Shown here: positions 8,070 to 17,135 of the stretch, piece by piece
Numbering within the stretch: the stretch's first letter is position 1
How the letters are laid out: the number at the start of each line of letters is the position of its first letter
Assembly: GCA_043753895.1 (NCBI GenBank)
Contig: JAYUWK010000146.1
Span: 124,001 to 188,000, forward strand
Source of the DNA: WLMZ01 sp043753895
Lineage (GTDB): Bacteria > Actinomycetota > Acidimicrobiia > Acidimicrobiales > Ilumatobacteraceae
Reading direction: 5' to 3'
Length of the DNA stretch: 64,000 nucleotides
The notes under the pieces: generated by a model
What the model saw: only the letters and a program-made list of their open reading frames with translations
Database searches by the model: none
What the model was told of the DNA's origin: nothing
Made by a program: the position numbers and the translations under genes

Positions 8070-9617
8070 GTGAACGCGTACAACGCACTTGTCGAGCTGT
8101 CAACACATGGACTCACCCGTGAGCAGGTTGTCGCCGTTGTTCGCGGCGCGGCTCGCGTCGAGCTCGGAGACGATGCGCGCGCTGCGATGCTGCGAACGGC
8201 TGCTGTCGTCGATGGATTCGTGCGCGGTGACGTGCCGGTCTACGGCGTCACCACGGGATTTGGTTCGTTGGCAAGCGTTGCGATTCCGCCCGAGCGAACT
8301 GCCGAACTGCAGTTGGCGCTGTTGCGCTCGCACGCAGCTGGTATGGGTGCAGAGATCGAGACGGAGGTCGTGCGCGGGTTGATGCTGTTGCGGGCGCGCA
8401 GCCTGGCACTCGGATACTCCGGGGCGCGCCCTGCCTTGGCCGAGGCGCTGCTCGCGTTGCTGAATGCTGGCATCACGCCGGTGGTCCACGAGTACGGTTC
8501 GCTCGGAGCCAGTGGCGACCTTGCACCGCTTGCACACGTCGCCATGGTGCTGGTGGGCGAGGGTGCCGCACATGATGCCTTCGGACAACTGCTCACCGGC
8601 GGGCAGGCGCTCGCCGAAGCCGGCCTTGCGCCGCTGGTGTTGCGCGAGAAGGAGGGCCTTGCGCTTATCAACGGTACCGACGGCATGTTGGCAATGTTGT
8701 GCCTTGCGCTGAGCGACCTCGCCGAACTGTACCGAGCGGCCGACGTTGCTGCCGCGATGTCGGTCGAGGGTCTGCTCGGCACCGATCGGGCTTTCGCCGC
8801 CGATCTGCAGGCACTACGCCCGCAGGTGGGTCAGGCTGTGAGCGCAGCAAATTTGTGCCGGTTGCTTGCCGGGTCTGAGATTGTCGCGAGCCACCGCCAC
8901 GGAGACAGTCGTGTGCAGGACGCGTACTCGCTTCGCTGCACGCCACAGGTGCACGGCGCGGGTCGCGACACCATCGCCTACGCGTCGACCATTGCCGATC
9001 GTGAACTCGTGGCGGCCATTGATAACCCGATGATCCTGCCCGATGGGCGCGTCGAATCGTGTGGCAACTTCCACGGTGCGCCCATCGGATACGTACTCGA
9101 CTTCCTCGCCATTGCTGTTGCCGACGTGGGTTCGCTGTGCGAACGGCGCACCGATCGGATGCTCGATCCGGCCCGCTCGTTCGGGCTACCACCGTTCCTC
9201 GCGCCGGACGCGGGGGTGAACTCGGGGATGATGATCGCGCACTACACGCAGGCGGCGATGGTGGCCGAGAACCGCCGTCATGCGGTGCCGGCAAGCGTGG
9301 ATACCATGGCAACGAGCGCAATGCAAGAGGACCACGTCTCGATGGGATGGAGTGCAGCGCGCAAGCTACGCGTGGCAATCGATAACCTGCGTCGCATCGT
9401 TGCGATCGAACTGTGTGTGGCAGCTCGTGCGCTCGACCTGCGCCACCCGTTGCAGCCGTCGGCAGCAACCGCTGCCGTGCTGCACGCAATTCGCGAGCAT
9501 GTGCCTGGAGCTGGCCCTGATCGGTGGCTGTCGCCCGAGCTCGCGTCGATGGAGCAGCTGGTGCGTTCCGGCACTCTCACGAAGGTCGTTGCCAATGTCA
9601 TCGGGCCGCTCGACTGA
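8070..9617 (+). CDS. hutH: histidine ammonia-lyase
   Basis: A protein of 515 residues, normal length for the family. Histidine ammonia-lyase removes ammonia from L-histidine to give urocanate, the first step of histidine degradation. The electrophilic MIO group forms from the Ala-Ser-Gly triad at residues 147-149 inside GSLGASGDLAPL. The catalytic Tyr loop appears as YGVTTGFG at residues 58-65, and later signatures include QDAYSLRCTPQVHG and EDHVSMGWSAARK. The GTG start at 8070 is supported by a leaderless -10 box. It is the first gene of a five-gene plus-strand hut operon, with hutU 23 bases downstream. No regulator gene such as hutC is adjacent. Confidence 0.95.
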   Translation: MNAYNALVELSTHGLTREQVVAVVRGAARVELGDDARAAMLRTAAVVDGFVRGDVPVYGVTTGFGSLASVAIPPERTAELQLALLRSHAAGMGAEIETEVVRGLMLLRARSLALGYSGARPALAEALLALLNAGITPVVHEYGSLGASGDLAPLAHVAMVLVGEGAAHDAFGQLLTGGQALAEAGLAPLVLREKEGLALINGTDGMLAMLCLALSDLAELYRAADVAAAMSVEGLLGTDRAFAADLQALRPQVGQAVSAANLCRLLAGSEIVASHRHGDSRVQDAYSLRCTPQVHGAGRDTIAYASTIADRELVAAIDNPMILPDGRVESCGNFHGAPIGYVLDFLAIAVADVGSLCERRTDRMLDPARSFGLPPFLAPDAGVNSGMMIAHYTQAAMVAENRRHAVPASVDTMATSAMQEDHVSMGWSAARKLRVAIDNLRRIVAIELCVAARALDLRHPLQPSAATAAVLHAIREHVPGAGPDRWLSPELASMEQLVRSGTLTKVVANVIGPLD

Positions 9618-9640
9618 TCAACACGAAGGGAAGTCATCTC

Positions 9641-11296
9641 ATGTCCGGACCACGTGAAGTTCGCGCCGCTCGCGGATCGTTGCTCACCTGTCGCAGTTGG
9701 CCGCAGGAAGCGGCGCTGCGCATGTTGTGTAACAACCTCGACCCTGAGGTGGCTGAGCGCCCCGACGATCTGGTGGTCTACGGCGGCACCGGCAAAGCAG
9801 CGCGTTCGTGGGACGCGTTCGATGCCATCTGCCGTACGCTCACCACTTTGCACGACGACGAGACGATGCTCGTACAGAGTGGCAAGCCCGTCGGCGTGAT
9901 GCGCACCCACGAGTGGGCACCGCGAGTGCTGATCGCCAACTCGAACCTCGTCCCCGACTGGGCGAACTGGGATGAGTTCCGTCGCCTCGAGCATCAGGGA
10001 CTCACCATGTATGCGCAGATGACTGCGGGCTCGTGGATCTACATCGGTACCCAGGGCATTTTGCAAGGCACGTACGAGTGTTTTGCGGCGATCGCTCGCA
10101 AGCGCTTCGGTGGGAGCCTGAGTGGCACCATCACGCTCACGGCTGGCCTCGGCGGGATGGGCGGCGCGCAGCCGCTTGCCGTCACCCTCAACGGTGGCGT
10201 TGCGCTGTGCATCGACATCGACCCGCACAGCGTTCAACGGCGAATCGAGACGCGCTATCTCGACGAGGTCGCAGATTCCTACGCCGACGCGGTCGCTCGC
10301 TGCGTCGCGGCAAAGGCCGAACGACGCGCCGTGTCGATCGGACTCATCGGTAACGCCGCCGAATTGCTCCCACGCCTGCTGGCAGACGGCTTCGATGCCG
10401 ACATCGTCACCGACCAGACCAGCGCGCACGATCCGCTCAGTTACATTCCCAGCGACCTGTCGATGGCCGCAGCCGAGCAACTCAGACGCGAGGCTCCCGA
10501 CGTATTCATCCGCCGTGCGCGTGAATCGATGGCGCGTCACTGCGAGGCGATGGTCGGTTTCATGGACGGTGGTGCCGAGGTATTCGACTACGGCAACAGC
10601 CTCCGTGCCGAGGCGGCCCTCGGTGGATACGCGCGAGCATTCGATTATCCCGGATTCCTGCCGGCATATATCAGGCCGCTGTTCTGCGAGGGGCTCGGTC
10701 CGTTCCGTTGGGTGGCCCTGTCAGGCGATCCAGCCGACATTGCTGCCACCGACCGGGCGGTGCTCGAGGAGTTCCCCGACAACGAAGATCTGCACCGTTG
10801 GATCCATCTCGCCGGCGAGCGCGTCGCATTCCAGGGACTGCCTGCGCGCATCTGTTGGCTCGGCTACGGCGAACGTCATCGGCTCGGCCTGCGTTTCAAC
10901 GAGATGGTGCGCCGGGGCGAGTTGTCGGCACCCATCGTGATCGGTCGCGATCACCTCGATTCCGGCTCGGTCGCATCTCCCTATCGCGAGACCGAGGCAA
11001 TGGCTGATGGATCCGACGCAATCGCCGATTGGCCGCTGCTGAATGCTCTCGTGAACACTGCGTCAGGTGCGTCGTGGGTCAGCATCCACCACGGCGGCGG
11101 GGTGGGTATCGGTCGGTCCATCCATGCTGGTCAGGTGTCGGTGGCCGACGGCACCGCCCTTGCAGCGGAGAAACTCGAGCGGGTGCTCACGAACGACCCC
11201 GGCATGGGCGTCATCCGCCACGCTGACGCCGGATACGACATTGCCAGGCGTGTTGCAGCCGAGCGGGGCGTCGTGATCCCGATGGCGGGACAATGA
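9641..11296 (+). CDS. hutU: urocanate hydratase
   Basis: A protein of 551 residues. Urocanase adds water to urocanate using tightly bound NAD+ as an electrophile, giving 4-imidazolone-5-propionate. Visible signatures are the substrate-contact YGGTGKAARSW near residue 47, the NAD-binding TAGLGGMGGAQP near residue 168, DQTSAHDPLSYIP near residue 262 and the active-site Cys in ARICWLGYGER near residue 400. The ATG at 9641 follows a GAAGGGAA ribosome site. Its stop overlaps the start of the deformylase homologue by four bases (ATGA), tying that gene tightly to the operon. Confidence 0.95.
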   Translation: MSGPREVRAARGSLLTCRSWPQEAALRMLCNNLDPEVAERPDDLVVYGGTGKAARSWDAFDAICRTLTTLHDDETMLVQSGKPVGVMRTHEWAPRVLIANSNLVPDWANWDEFRRLEHQGLTMYAQMTAGSWIYIGTQGILQGTYECFAAIARKRFGGSLSGTITLTAGLGGMGGAQPLAVTLNGGVALCIDIDPHSVQRRIETRYLDEVADSYADAVARCVAAKAERRAVSIGLIGNAAELLPRLLADGFDADIVTDQTSAHDPLSYIPSDLSMAAAEQLRREAPDVFIRRARESMARHCEAMVGFMDGGAEVFDYGNSLRAEAALGGYARAFDYPGFLPAYIRPLFCEGLGPFRWVALSGDPADIAATDRAVLEEFPDNEDLHRWIHLAGERVAFQGLPARICWLGYGERHRLGLRFNEMVRRGELSAPIVIGRDHLDSGSVASPYRETEAMADGSDAIADWPLLNALVNTASGASWVSIHHGGGVGIGRSIHAGQVSVADGTALAAEKLERVLTNDPGMGVIRHADAGYDIARRVAAERGVVIPMAGQ

Positions 11297-11865
11297 TTCG
11301 CGAGATCGTCACCATCGGCCATCCGGTCCTACGCGAACGGGCGCAAGAAATCGCACCGCACCTGATCGCCGACGAGGCCATCCAGCGATTGATCGACGAC
11401 CTCATCGACACGATGCGCCATGCGAATGGTGCGGGCATTGCCGCGAACCAGGTTGGTGAGACTCTGCGAGTCACGGTGATCGAGGTCAACAACAACCCCC
11501 GCTACCCATACAAACCGCATATCCCGCTCACCGTCATGATCAACCCGGTCATCGAGGCCGTCGACAACGAGACGTTCATGGTCAACGAGGGGTGTCTCAG
11601 CGTGCCCAACCTGCGGGGTGAGGTCAGCCGCTTCGTGTCGGTGCGCGTGCGGTACCTTGACCGGCACGGCATTGCGCACGACGAGATCAAGCGTGGCCTG
11701 ACTGCGGGCACCTTCCAGCACGAATGCGATCACCTCGATGGCACGCTGTTCGTCGACCGGGTCACCGACCCCACCACGCTCAGCACCTGGGAGCAGTTCG
11801 AGCGTTTCCACCGTGCGGCCTTCGTCGAGCGGATCACCGCCTTCGTCGAGCGGTTGGGGAGCTGA
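11293..11865 (+). CDS. peptide deformylase homologue inside the hut operon
   Basis: A protein of 190 residues with all three deformylase motifs: GAGIAANQVG at 46-55 (usually GxGLAAPQ, so Asn replaces Pro), EGCLS at 99-103 with the metal-binding Cys101, and HECDHLDG at 143-150 with His143, Glu144 and His147. Peptide deformylases use Fe2+ to remove formyl from N-formyl-methionyl peptides. This gene overlaps hutU by four bases and precedes hutF by one base, and no hutG is present. HutF makes N-formyl-L-glutamate, which must be deformylated to glutamate, so I infer that this enzyme may act as an N-formylglutamate deformylase. It could instead be an ordinary deformylase carried along. I give no symbol because the family name and the proposed role differ. 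Confidence 0.85.
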   Translation: MIREIVTIGHPVLRERAQEIAPHLIADEAIQRLIDDLIDTMRHANGAGIAANQVGETLRVTVIEVNNNPRYPYKPHIPLTVMINPVIEAVDNETFMVNEGCLSVPNLRGEVSRFVSVRVRYLDRHGIAHDEIKRGLTAGTFQHECDHLDGTLFVDRVTDPTTLSTWEQFERFHRAAFVERITAFVERLGS

Positions 11866-11866
11866 C

Positions 11867-13255
11867 ATGGTGGCTGTGCGCCGCGTCTGGTGTGATTACG
11901 CGGCACTCCCGGCCGGCGTATCGGCTGGGGTGACGATCACGATCGACGATGGCCTGATCGTTGGTGTCGACTCAGACGCTGTGTGCCCGCCCGACGCACA
12001 GCAGCTGCTCGGCCTCACGACCGCGGGTTTCGCGAATGCCCATAGCCACGCTTTCCACCGAGCGTTGCGTGGTCGCACGCACAGCGGCGCCGGCGATTTC
12101 TGGACGTGGCGCGAGCAGATGTACGCCGTGGCCGCGCGATTGTCCCCCGAGAATTACCTGCCACTCGCGCGTGCGGTGTTCGCTGAGATGCTGCTGGCTG
12201 GGTACACCTGTGTCGGTGAGTTCCATTACGTACATCACCAGCCATCGGGCGAGCCATACGACGAACCCAACGCGATGGGTCTTGCGGTCATCGCGGCGGC
12301 GCAGCAGACGGGCATTCGCCTGACGCTGCTCGACACGTGTTACCTGCAGGGTGGCGTCACCACGGCGCCGTCAACGCAGCAGCTGCGATTCTCCGATGGC
12401 ACCCCGCAACAGTGGATGTTGCGAATGCAACAACTGATGGCGCGGGCGACGCTCGGCGACGTCGGCGGCGCGAGCACGACTCGGATCGGTGCGGCGATCC
12501 ACTCGGTGCGCGCTGTCGATGCAACGGCGATGGCTCTCGTGGCGCGTTTTGCCCACGAGCACGGCCTGCCACTGCATGCCCACGTCTCCGAGCAGGTGGC
12601 CGAGAACACCCAGATCGAGCACACCTTCGGTTGCTCGCCCACTAAGTTTCTCGCCCAACAGGGCGTGCTCTCCGAGCATTTCACAGCCGTGCACGCAACG
12701 CATCTTGCTGCGACCGACGTCGCGCTATACGCCGCAGCGGGTTGCATTTGTTGCTTCTGTCCCTCCACCGAACGCGATCTTGCCGACGGTGTCGGGCCCT
12801 CACGGGCGCTCCGCAATGCAGGAGTGTCTCTGGCGATCGGCAGTGATCAGCATGCAGTCATCGACCCCTTCGAGGAGATGCGCGGTATCGAACTCGACGA
12901 GCGGCTTGTCTCGCAGCGCAGGGGCACGCACTCGGCGGGCGACCTACTGGCCATCGGAACGGTCAACGGCTACCGATCGCTCGGTTGGCGCGACGGCGGG
13001 TTGATTGCCGTTGGAGCGTTGGCCGACCTCACGACGGTACGACTTGACAGCGTGCGCCTCGCGGGGTCGCCCCGCGAGGCCCTGGTTGATGCCGTTGTGT
13101 TCGGGGCCACAGCGAGCGACGTCACCAACGTGATCGTCGCGGGCGAGACCGTGGTGGCCAACGGCGTACACCACGGCCTGGACGTAGCCAATGAACTCCA
13201 AGAAGCCATCGATCTCGTTCACCACCCGCGTCGTGAGTCCGAGGTTCGGCCATGA
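11867..13255 (+). CDS. hutF: formimidoylglutamate deiminase
   Basis: A protein of 462 residues of the metal-dependent amidohydrolase superfamily. HutF hydrolyses N-formimidoyl-L-glutamate to N-formyl-L-glutamate and ammonia. Metal ligands are in NAHSHAFHRALRGR (H59, H61), in HAHVSEQ in the middle, in the following His segment (VHATHL), and in the late GSDQHAVIDPFEE, where the Asp is the catalytic base. FWTWREQMY is also typical of the family. ATG 11867 sits one base after the deformylase stop. The stop overlaps hutI by four bases. Presence of HutF rather than HutE/HutG formiminoglutamase means the pathway runs through N-formylglutamate. Confidence 0.9.
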   Translation: MVAVRRVWCDYAALPAGVSAGVTITIDDGLIVGVDSDAVCPPDAQQLLGLTTAGFANAHSHAFHRALRGRTHSGAGDFWTWREQMYAVAARLSPENYLPLARAVFAEMLLAGYTCVGEFHYVHHQPSGEPYDEPNAMGLAVIAAAQQTGIRLTLLDTCYLQGGVTTAPSTQQLRFSDGTPQQWMLRMQQLMARATLGDVGGASTTRIGAAIHSVRAVDATAMALVARFAHEHGLPLHAHVSEQVAENTQIEHTFGCSPTKFLAQQGVLSEHFTAVHATHLAATDVALYAAAGCICCFCPSTERDLADGVGPSRALRNAGVSLAIGSDQHAVIDPFEEMRGIELDERLVSQRRGTHSAGDLLAIGTVNGYRSLGWRDGGLIAVGALADLTTVRLDSVRLAGSPREALVDAVVFGATASDVTNVIVAGETVVANGVHHGLDVANELQEAIDLVHHPRRESEVRP

Positions 13256-14421
13256 CCACCACCGTGATCGATCGCATTGGTCTCCTGATCACCAACGATC
13301 CGACCATCGGTGAAGGTCCACTCGGTGTGCTGCGCAATGCAAGCATTGTCTTCGATGGGCCGAGCATCGTGTCCGTCGGCGCCAGCGGCCAAGTGGCCGA
13401 CAATCGCGTCGACGCCGAAGGCCGTTGCGTGATTCCGGGCTTCGTGGACAGCCACTCGCACCTCGTCTTCGCCGGTGATCGTTCCGACGAATTTGCAGCG
13501 CGCATGGCGGGCGCGAGCTACAGCGCTGGAGGTATTCGCGAGACCGTACGTGCCACCGCCGAGGCAGGCGACGACGAACTGCGCGGCATCGTCGCCGCGC
13601 GCCGCCTCGAAGCACTGCGCGCCGGCATCACCACCATCGAGATCAAGTCGGGATACGGCCTCACCCCGTCGGCCGAGGCGCGGGCTCTGCACCTTGCGCG
13701 CGAGTTCACGACGGACACGACGTTTCTCGGCGCGCATGTGGTGCCCGAGCACTTCGAGGGTCGAGCCGACGCGTACGTTGCGCTGGTGTGTGGCGAGATG
13801 CTCGCCGCAGCCGCACCGTCTTCGCGTTTTATCGATGTGTTCTGCGAAGTCGGTGCCTTCGACGCCGAGCAGAGTCGGGAGGTGCTGCGCGCCGGGGTGG
13901 CTGCTGGATTGATTCCGAAGATCCACGCCAACCAATTGGGCCTTGGCCCCGGCGTGGCCCTCGCCGTGGAGATGGGCTGCGCGTCGGCCGACCACTGCAC
14001 CTACCTCAGTGCTGCCGACATTGCCGCGCTTGCCGACAGCAGTACCGTCGCAACGCTGCTTCCGGCGTCTGACTTCTCGACGCGTCAGCCGTATCCCGAT
14101 GCGCGCCGGCTCGCTGATGCCGGTGTCACGATTGCCTTGGCTACCAACTGCAATCCGGGATCCAGCAACACCACGTCGATGAGCTTCTGTCTCGCGCTCG
14201 CCGTACGCGACATGGGCATGACCCCCGAGGAGGCGCTGCTCGCTGCCACCATCGGCGGGGCTGCGGCGCTACGACGTACCGATGTGGGTCGCCTCGCTGT
14301 GGGGGGCCCTGCCGACATGTCGCTGCTCGCCGCGCCCACGTACCTGCACCTGTTCTACCGCCCGGGTGTCCCGATGCTCGACACGGTGATCATGCGCGGT
14401 GTGGTGTGCGGTCGTCCCTGA
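13252..14421 (+). CDS. hutI: imidazolonepropionase
   Basis: A protein of 389 residues, slightly shorter than many homologues. It hydrolyses 4-imidazolone-5-propionate to N-formimidoyl-L-glutamate. Metal-binding His68 and His70 are in VDSHSHLVFAG; the substrate-contact region is AGASYSAGGI; further metal and active-site residues are in GAHVVPEHFEG, KIHANQLG and SADHCTYL, and LATNCNPGSSN near the end is diagnostic for HutI. It is the last gene of the operon and ends head-to-head with the minus-strand glycosyltransferase with only three bases between the stops, so no separate terminator fits in the gap. Confidence 0.93.
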   Translation: MTTTVIDRIGLLITNDPTIGEGPLGVLRNASIVFDGPSIVSVGASGQVADNRVDAEGRCVIPGFVDSHSHLVFAGDRSDEFAARMAGASYSAGGIRETVRATAEAGDDELRGIVAARRLEALRAGITTIEIKSGYGLTPSAEARALHLAREFTTDTTFLGAHVVPEHFEGRADAYVALVCGEMLAAAAPSSRFIDVFCEVGAFDAEQSREVLRAGVAAGLIPKIHANQLGLGPGVALAVEMGCASADHCTYLSAADIAALADSSTVATLLPASDFSTRQPYPDARRLADAGVTIALATNCNPGSSNTTSMSFCLALAVRDMGMTPEEALLAATIGGAAALRRTDVGRLAVGGPADMSLLAAPTYLHLFYRPGVPMLDTVIMRGVVCGRP

Positions 14422-14424
14422 GTA

Positions 14425-15885
14425 TCAGCGGTCGTTGCGCACGAGGATCTGCACGCCGTGCACCGGTTGGATCGGGTGATAGTAGGTTTCGAGCGCGTGG
14501 CCGGCGACTCCCGACAGGTCGCACCTGTCAGGTGCCTGATAGAGCGCGACGAACGTTGGTCGGGACTCTGCCGACGTAAGCATGGTTCCCAACTTTGCGC
14601 TGGCGCCGGGCACCTGGAGCACGTTGTCGTACCAGAGATAAGGGAACGGGGGATCCTCGAGTGCATTGCCGTAGAAGGCAGCGCCTGCGCACATGATGTA
14701 CATCGTTTCGCTCGGTCCGCGGGTGGCGGTGAACCAGTCCGCAAGGTGCTCGTCGTACAGCAGGCGAGGGTCTGTACTGGTACGCAGCGGCACCTGATCG
14801 CGAGGAAGCACAATGAGTCGAACGGAACTGACGAGCGCAGGAACCAGCACTGCAGCAACGACGGCGAGTTGTTGCCAACGGATTCGGATCGATGCAATGA
14901 GTACAGCGCCGATGACCGCAATCGGGAAGGCGAGCGTCACCCAGTAGTGCCGGTGGAATTGACCACCCGAAAGGAATGCCCCGATGGCGGCGAGCATCCA
15001 GAGAACCAACAACACGTGCTCGTTACGTGGTCGCCGTTTGCTGTCACCGTCGAACGATGCCGCACACATCACTGCGGCAAGCGTCATTGGCCCGAGGATG
15101 GGAAGGGCGACACGCAGCGTGCGCCCGAATCGCGCCCAGTCTGCACCAACGAGCGCGCTGCGCGCCTGCAGCCGATAGCCGGCGAACGCGAACCACCAGT
15201 CGTGCCATCCGGTCAGTGCCCCGTGCAGTGCGAGCAGTCCGATGACCAAAGCGAATCCGCCACTCAGCAGCGCCACGGCGCGCAGTACGATCGCCCGTTC
15301 CCGCCACGAGAAGACAAAGGCGAGCACCAGCCACGCGAACACCGCGAGTAAGCCGTCGAGTCCGGACTGCTTGATCGACATCGCACACCCGCCAAGCACA
15401 CCCGACAGGAACATCCAACGCGTCCCCAGTCGGCCGGTGATCACCAAGCACCCAACGGCAAGTCCGGCGACAGAGAACGCGCCGCTGAGTAGTTCACCAT
15501 TTGCGATGAAGCCTTCGATGATCGGTGCCGATGACAGAACTGCGACGAAGACAGCGGCGAGTACCCCCGCGTGTCGGCCTGCGATCGAACGAGCGATCGT
15601 GGCACCGGACACAACAGCGAGCGCAGCGAACAGGGTGGCCATGATTCGCACCGACGCCGTGCTGCTACCAGCAATGTCGCTCCACAACCGGAACAACACG
15701 AGCAGTCCCTGCGGGCGGTCGACCCAGACGTCGCGATACAGATGGCTGCCGTTGCCCCACGCCCGACCGATGGCGAGAAAGCCACCCTCGTCGGCGGTGA
15801 GCGGCGTGAAGAAGAACCGGAGATGCAGCAGCACCGCAACGAGCACACCGGCTCCAACACCAATTCGGAACGACCTCGCGGTCAT
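14425..15885 (-). CDS. GT-C type integral-membrane glycosyltransferase (PMT/ArnT-like)
   Basis: A protein of 486 residues with about ten or more hydrophobic segments. After the first membrane segment comes a short loop with TADEGGFLAIGR, whose Asp-Glu pair is the usual catalytic motif of lipid-phosphate-sugar-dependent GT-C transferases, then YRDVWVDRPQG. The final 110 residues are a soluble outer domain with YIMCAGAAFYGN and ALYQAPDRCDL. Such enzymes move a sugar from a polyprenyl-phosphate donor to an acceptor on the outer face of the membrane. Donor and acceptor are unknown. It is a single gene flanked by convergent hutI and a neighbouring minus-strand kinase-like gene. Confidence 0.7.
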   Translation of the reverse strand: MTARSFRIGVGAGVLVAVLLHLRFFFTPLTADEGGFLAIGRAWGNGSHLYRDVWVDRPQGLLVLFRLWSDIAGSSTASVRIMATLFAALAVVSGATIARSIAGRHAGVLAAVFVAVLSSAPIIEGFIANGELLSGAFSVAGLAVGCLVITGRLGTRWMFLSGVLGGCAMSIKQSGLDGLLAVFAWLVLAFVFSWRERAIVLRAVALLSGGFALVIGLLALHGALTGWHDWWFAFAGYRLQARSALVGADWARFGRTLRVALPILGPMTLAAVMCAASFDGDSKRRPRNEHVLLVLWMLAAIGAFLSGGQFHRHYWVTLAFPIAVIGAVLIASIRIRWQQLAVVAAVLVPALVSSVRLIVLPRDQVPLRTSTDPRLLYDEHLADWFTATRGPSETMYIMCAGAAFYGNALEDPPFPYLWYDNVLQVPGASAKLGTMLTSAESRPTFVALYQAPDRCDLSGVAGHALETYYHPIQPVHGVQILVRNDR

Positions 15886-15934
15886 GCAGCGTGGCGCGTT
15901 GCAGCAACCGTGGTGACGACTGTGGACGACATCG

Positions 15935-17050
15935 TCACAGTGTTGCCCAATACGTTCCCTCGATCATCGCGGCCAGTGTGGCGTGATGGATGAACGCGTG
16001 ATCAGGATTCTCGGGCATCTCCGCCTCGCCGAAAGCGATCTGGCGACGGGTGATGCGGAACATCACAATCGCGTGGCGGAGCGCTGCGTAGAGCATGAAC
16101 CACTGCAGGTCGCGCAGTGCGTATCCGCTGGCTGCCTCATATGTCTGCGCGACCTCGCTCGCACGCATGAAATCCGGCAGCCCAGGCATGCCCATCATGT
16201 CGCTGATGTCTTGGAAGAAGCGGTGCAGGAAGATCATCCACGCGACGTCGATTTCGCGGGGCCCATGTCCGGCCATTTCCCAGTCGAGCACCGCAACGGG
16301 TAGGAAGTCGCGGTACATCATGTTGCCGACGCGGGCGTCGCCCCAACTGACGACGGCCTCGCCCTCGGACTCGGGCCAGTTGTCGTCGAGCCAGGCGAAG
16401 GCGCGCTCGATCAGGGGCGAGCGCACGCCATCGCCAGCCACCCACTCGTAGAAGGCGCGCTGGTCATTGACGTGTCGTTCTAGAGCGGTGTCGCCCGGAG
16501 CGTCGATCACCAAAAAAGCGGCATCGGGGTCAGATGCCGGAATCGAGTGGATCTTGGCCAGCGCCTCGATCGATGCCTGCTGCAGGCGCGCCTGATCGGC
16601 GGCATCGGCGTCGAAGAACCAGTTGTCGCCAAACGTGTAGGGCATGAGATCGGGTGGCACCACACCATCAATGCGTTCCATGACGAAGAACGCAGCGCCG
16701 AGCGGTCCGGGATCGGTTTCGAGCCACACGGTCGGCGGAATTGCCACATCGGTGCGTTGAGCCACCAGTCGCATCACGTTGAACTGGCGGGGCATGTCGT
16801 ACACCGGGAAGACCGGCTCTGAGCCCGGATCGGGTGGGAGGCGAAGGACGAAACGGCCCGTGGCGCGGGCTCCAGAACCGTCGTTCCACTCGGCAACGAA
16901 CAGGATGGTCTCACTCGACATGCCGTTGGCCGATGGCACCACGAACTCGGTGACGGAGGGGTCGTCGAGGTGTCCACCGAGCCACCTGGTGAGATGCTCG
17001 CGAAGTTGCTCATGGTCTCGTGTGGACGTGCGAGGGCGATCGTCGCTCAT
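15935..17050 (-). CDS. APH-family phosphotransferase (aminoglycoside-kinase-like)
   Basis: A protein of 371 residues with a kinase-like fold. The catalytic region reads VSWGDARVGNMMY with the Asp of a Brenner-type motif, followed by AVLDWEMAGHGPREIDVAW carrying the metal-binding Asp. An FVLRLPPDP strand supplies the probable ATP-binding segment. Members near acyl-CoA dehydrogenase genes in Actinobacteria resemble the ACAD10/11 kinase domain, which acts on hydroxyacyl-CoA; this is a family possibility, not shown here. I chose the ATG at 17050 because GGGAG lies 5 bases upstream; an in-frame start at 17074 would add eight residues. Antibiotic resistance is not implied. Confidence 0.75.
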   Translation of the reverse strand: MSDDRPRTSTRDHEQLREHLTRWLGGHLDDPSVTEFVVPSANGMSSETILFVAEWNDGSGARATGRFVLRLPPDPGSEPVFPVYDMPRQFNVMRLVAQRTDVAIPPTVWLETDPGPLGAAFFVMERIDGVVPPDLMPYTFGDNWFFDADAADQARLQQASIEALAKIHSIPASDPDAAFLVIDAPGDTALERHVNDQRAFYEWVAGDGVRSPLIERAFAWLDDNWPESEGEAVVSWGDARVGNMMYRDFLPVAVLDWEMAGHGPREIDVAWMIFLHRFFQDISDMMGMPGLPDFMRASEVAQTYEAASGYALRDLQWFMLYAALRHAIVMFRITRRQIAFGEAEMPENPDHAFIHHATLAAMIEGTYWATL

Positions 17051-17135
17051 CGGTGCTCCCTTGTGTCGCGGCAATCGTGCACCGTATCGCGCGTAGTGCG
17101 CGGTGATGGTGCCGACCGGGGTTGTTGGCGGCCGA

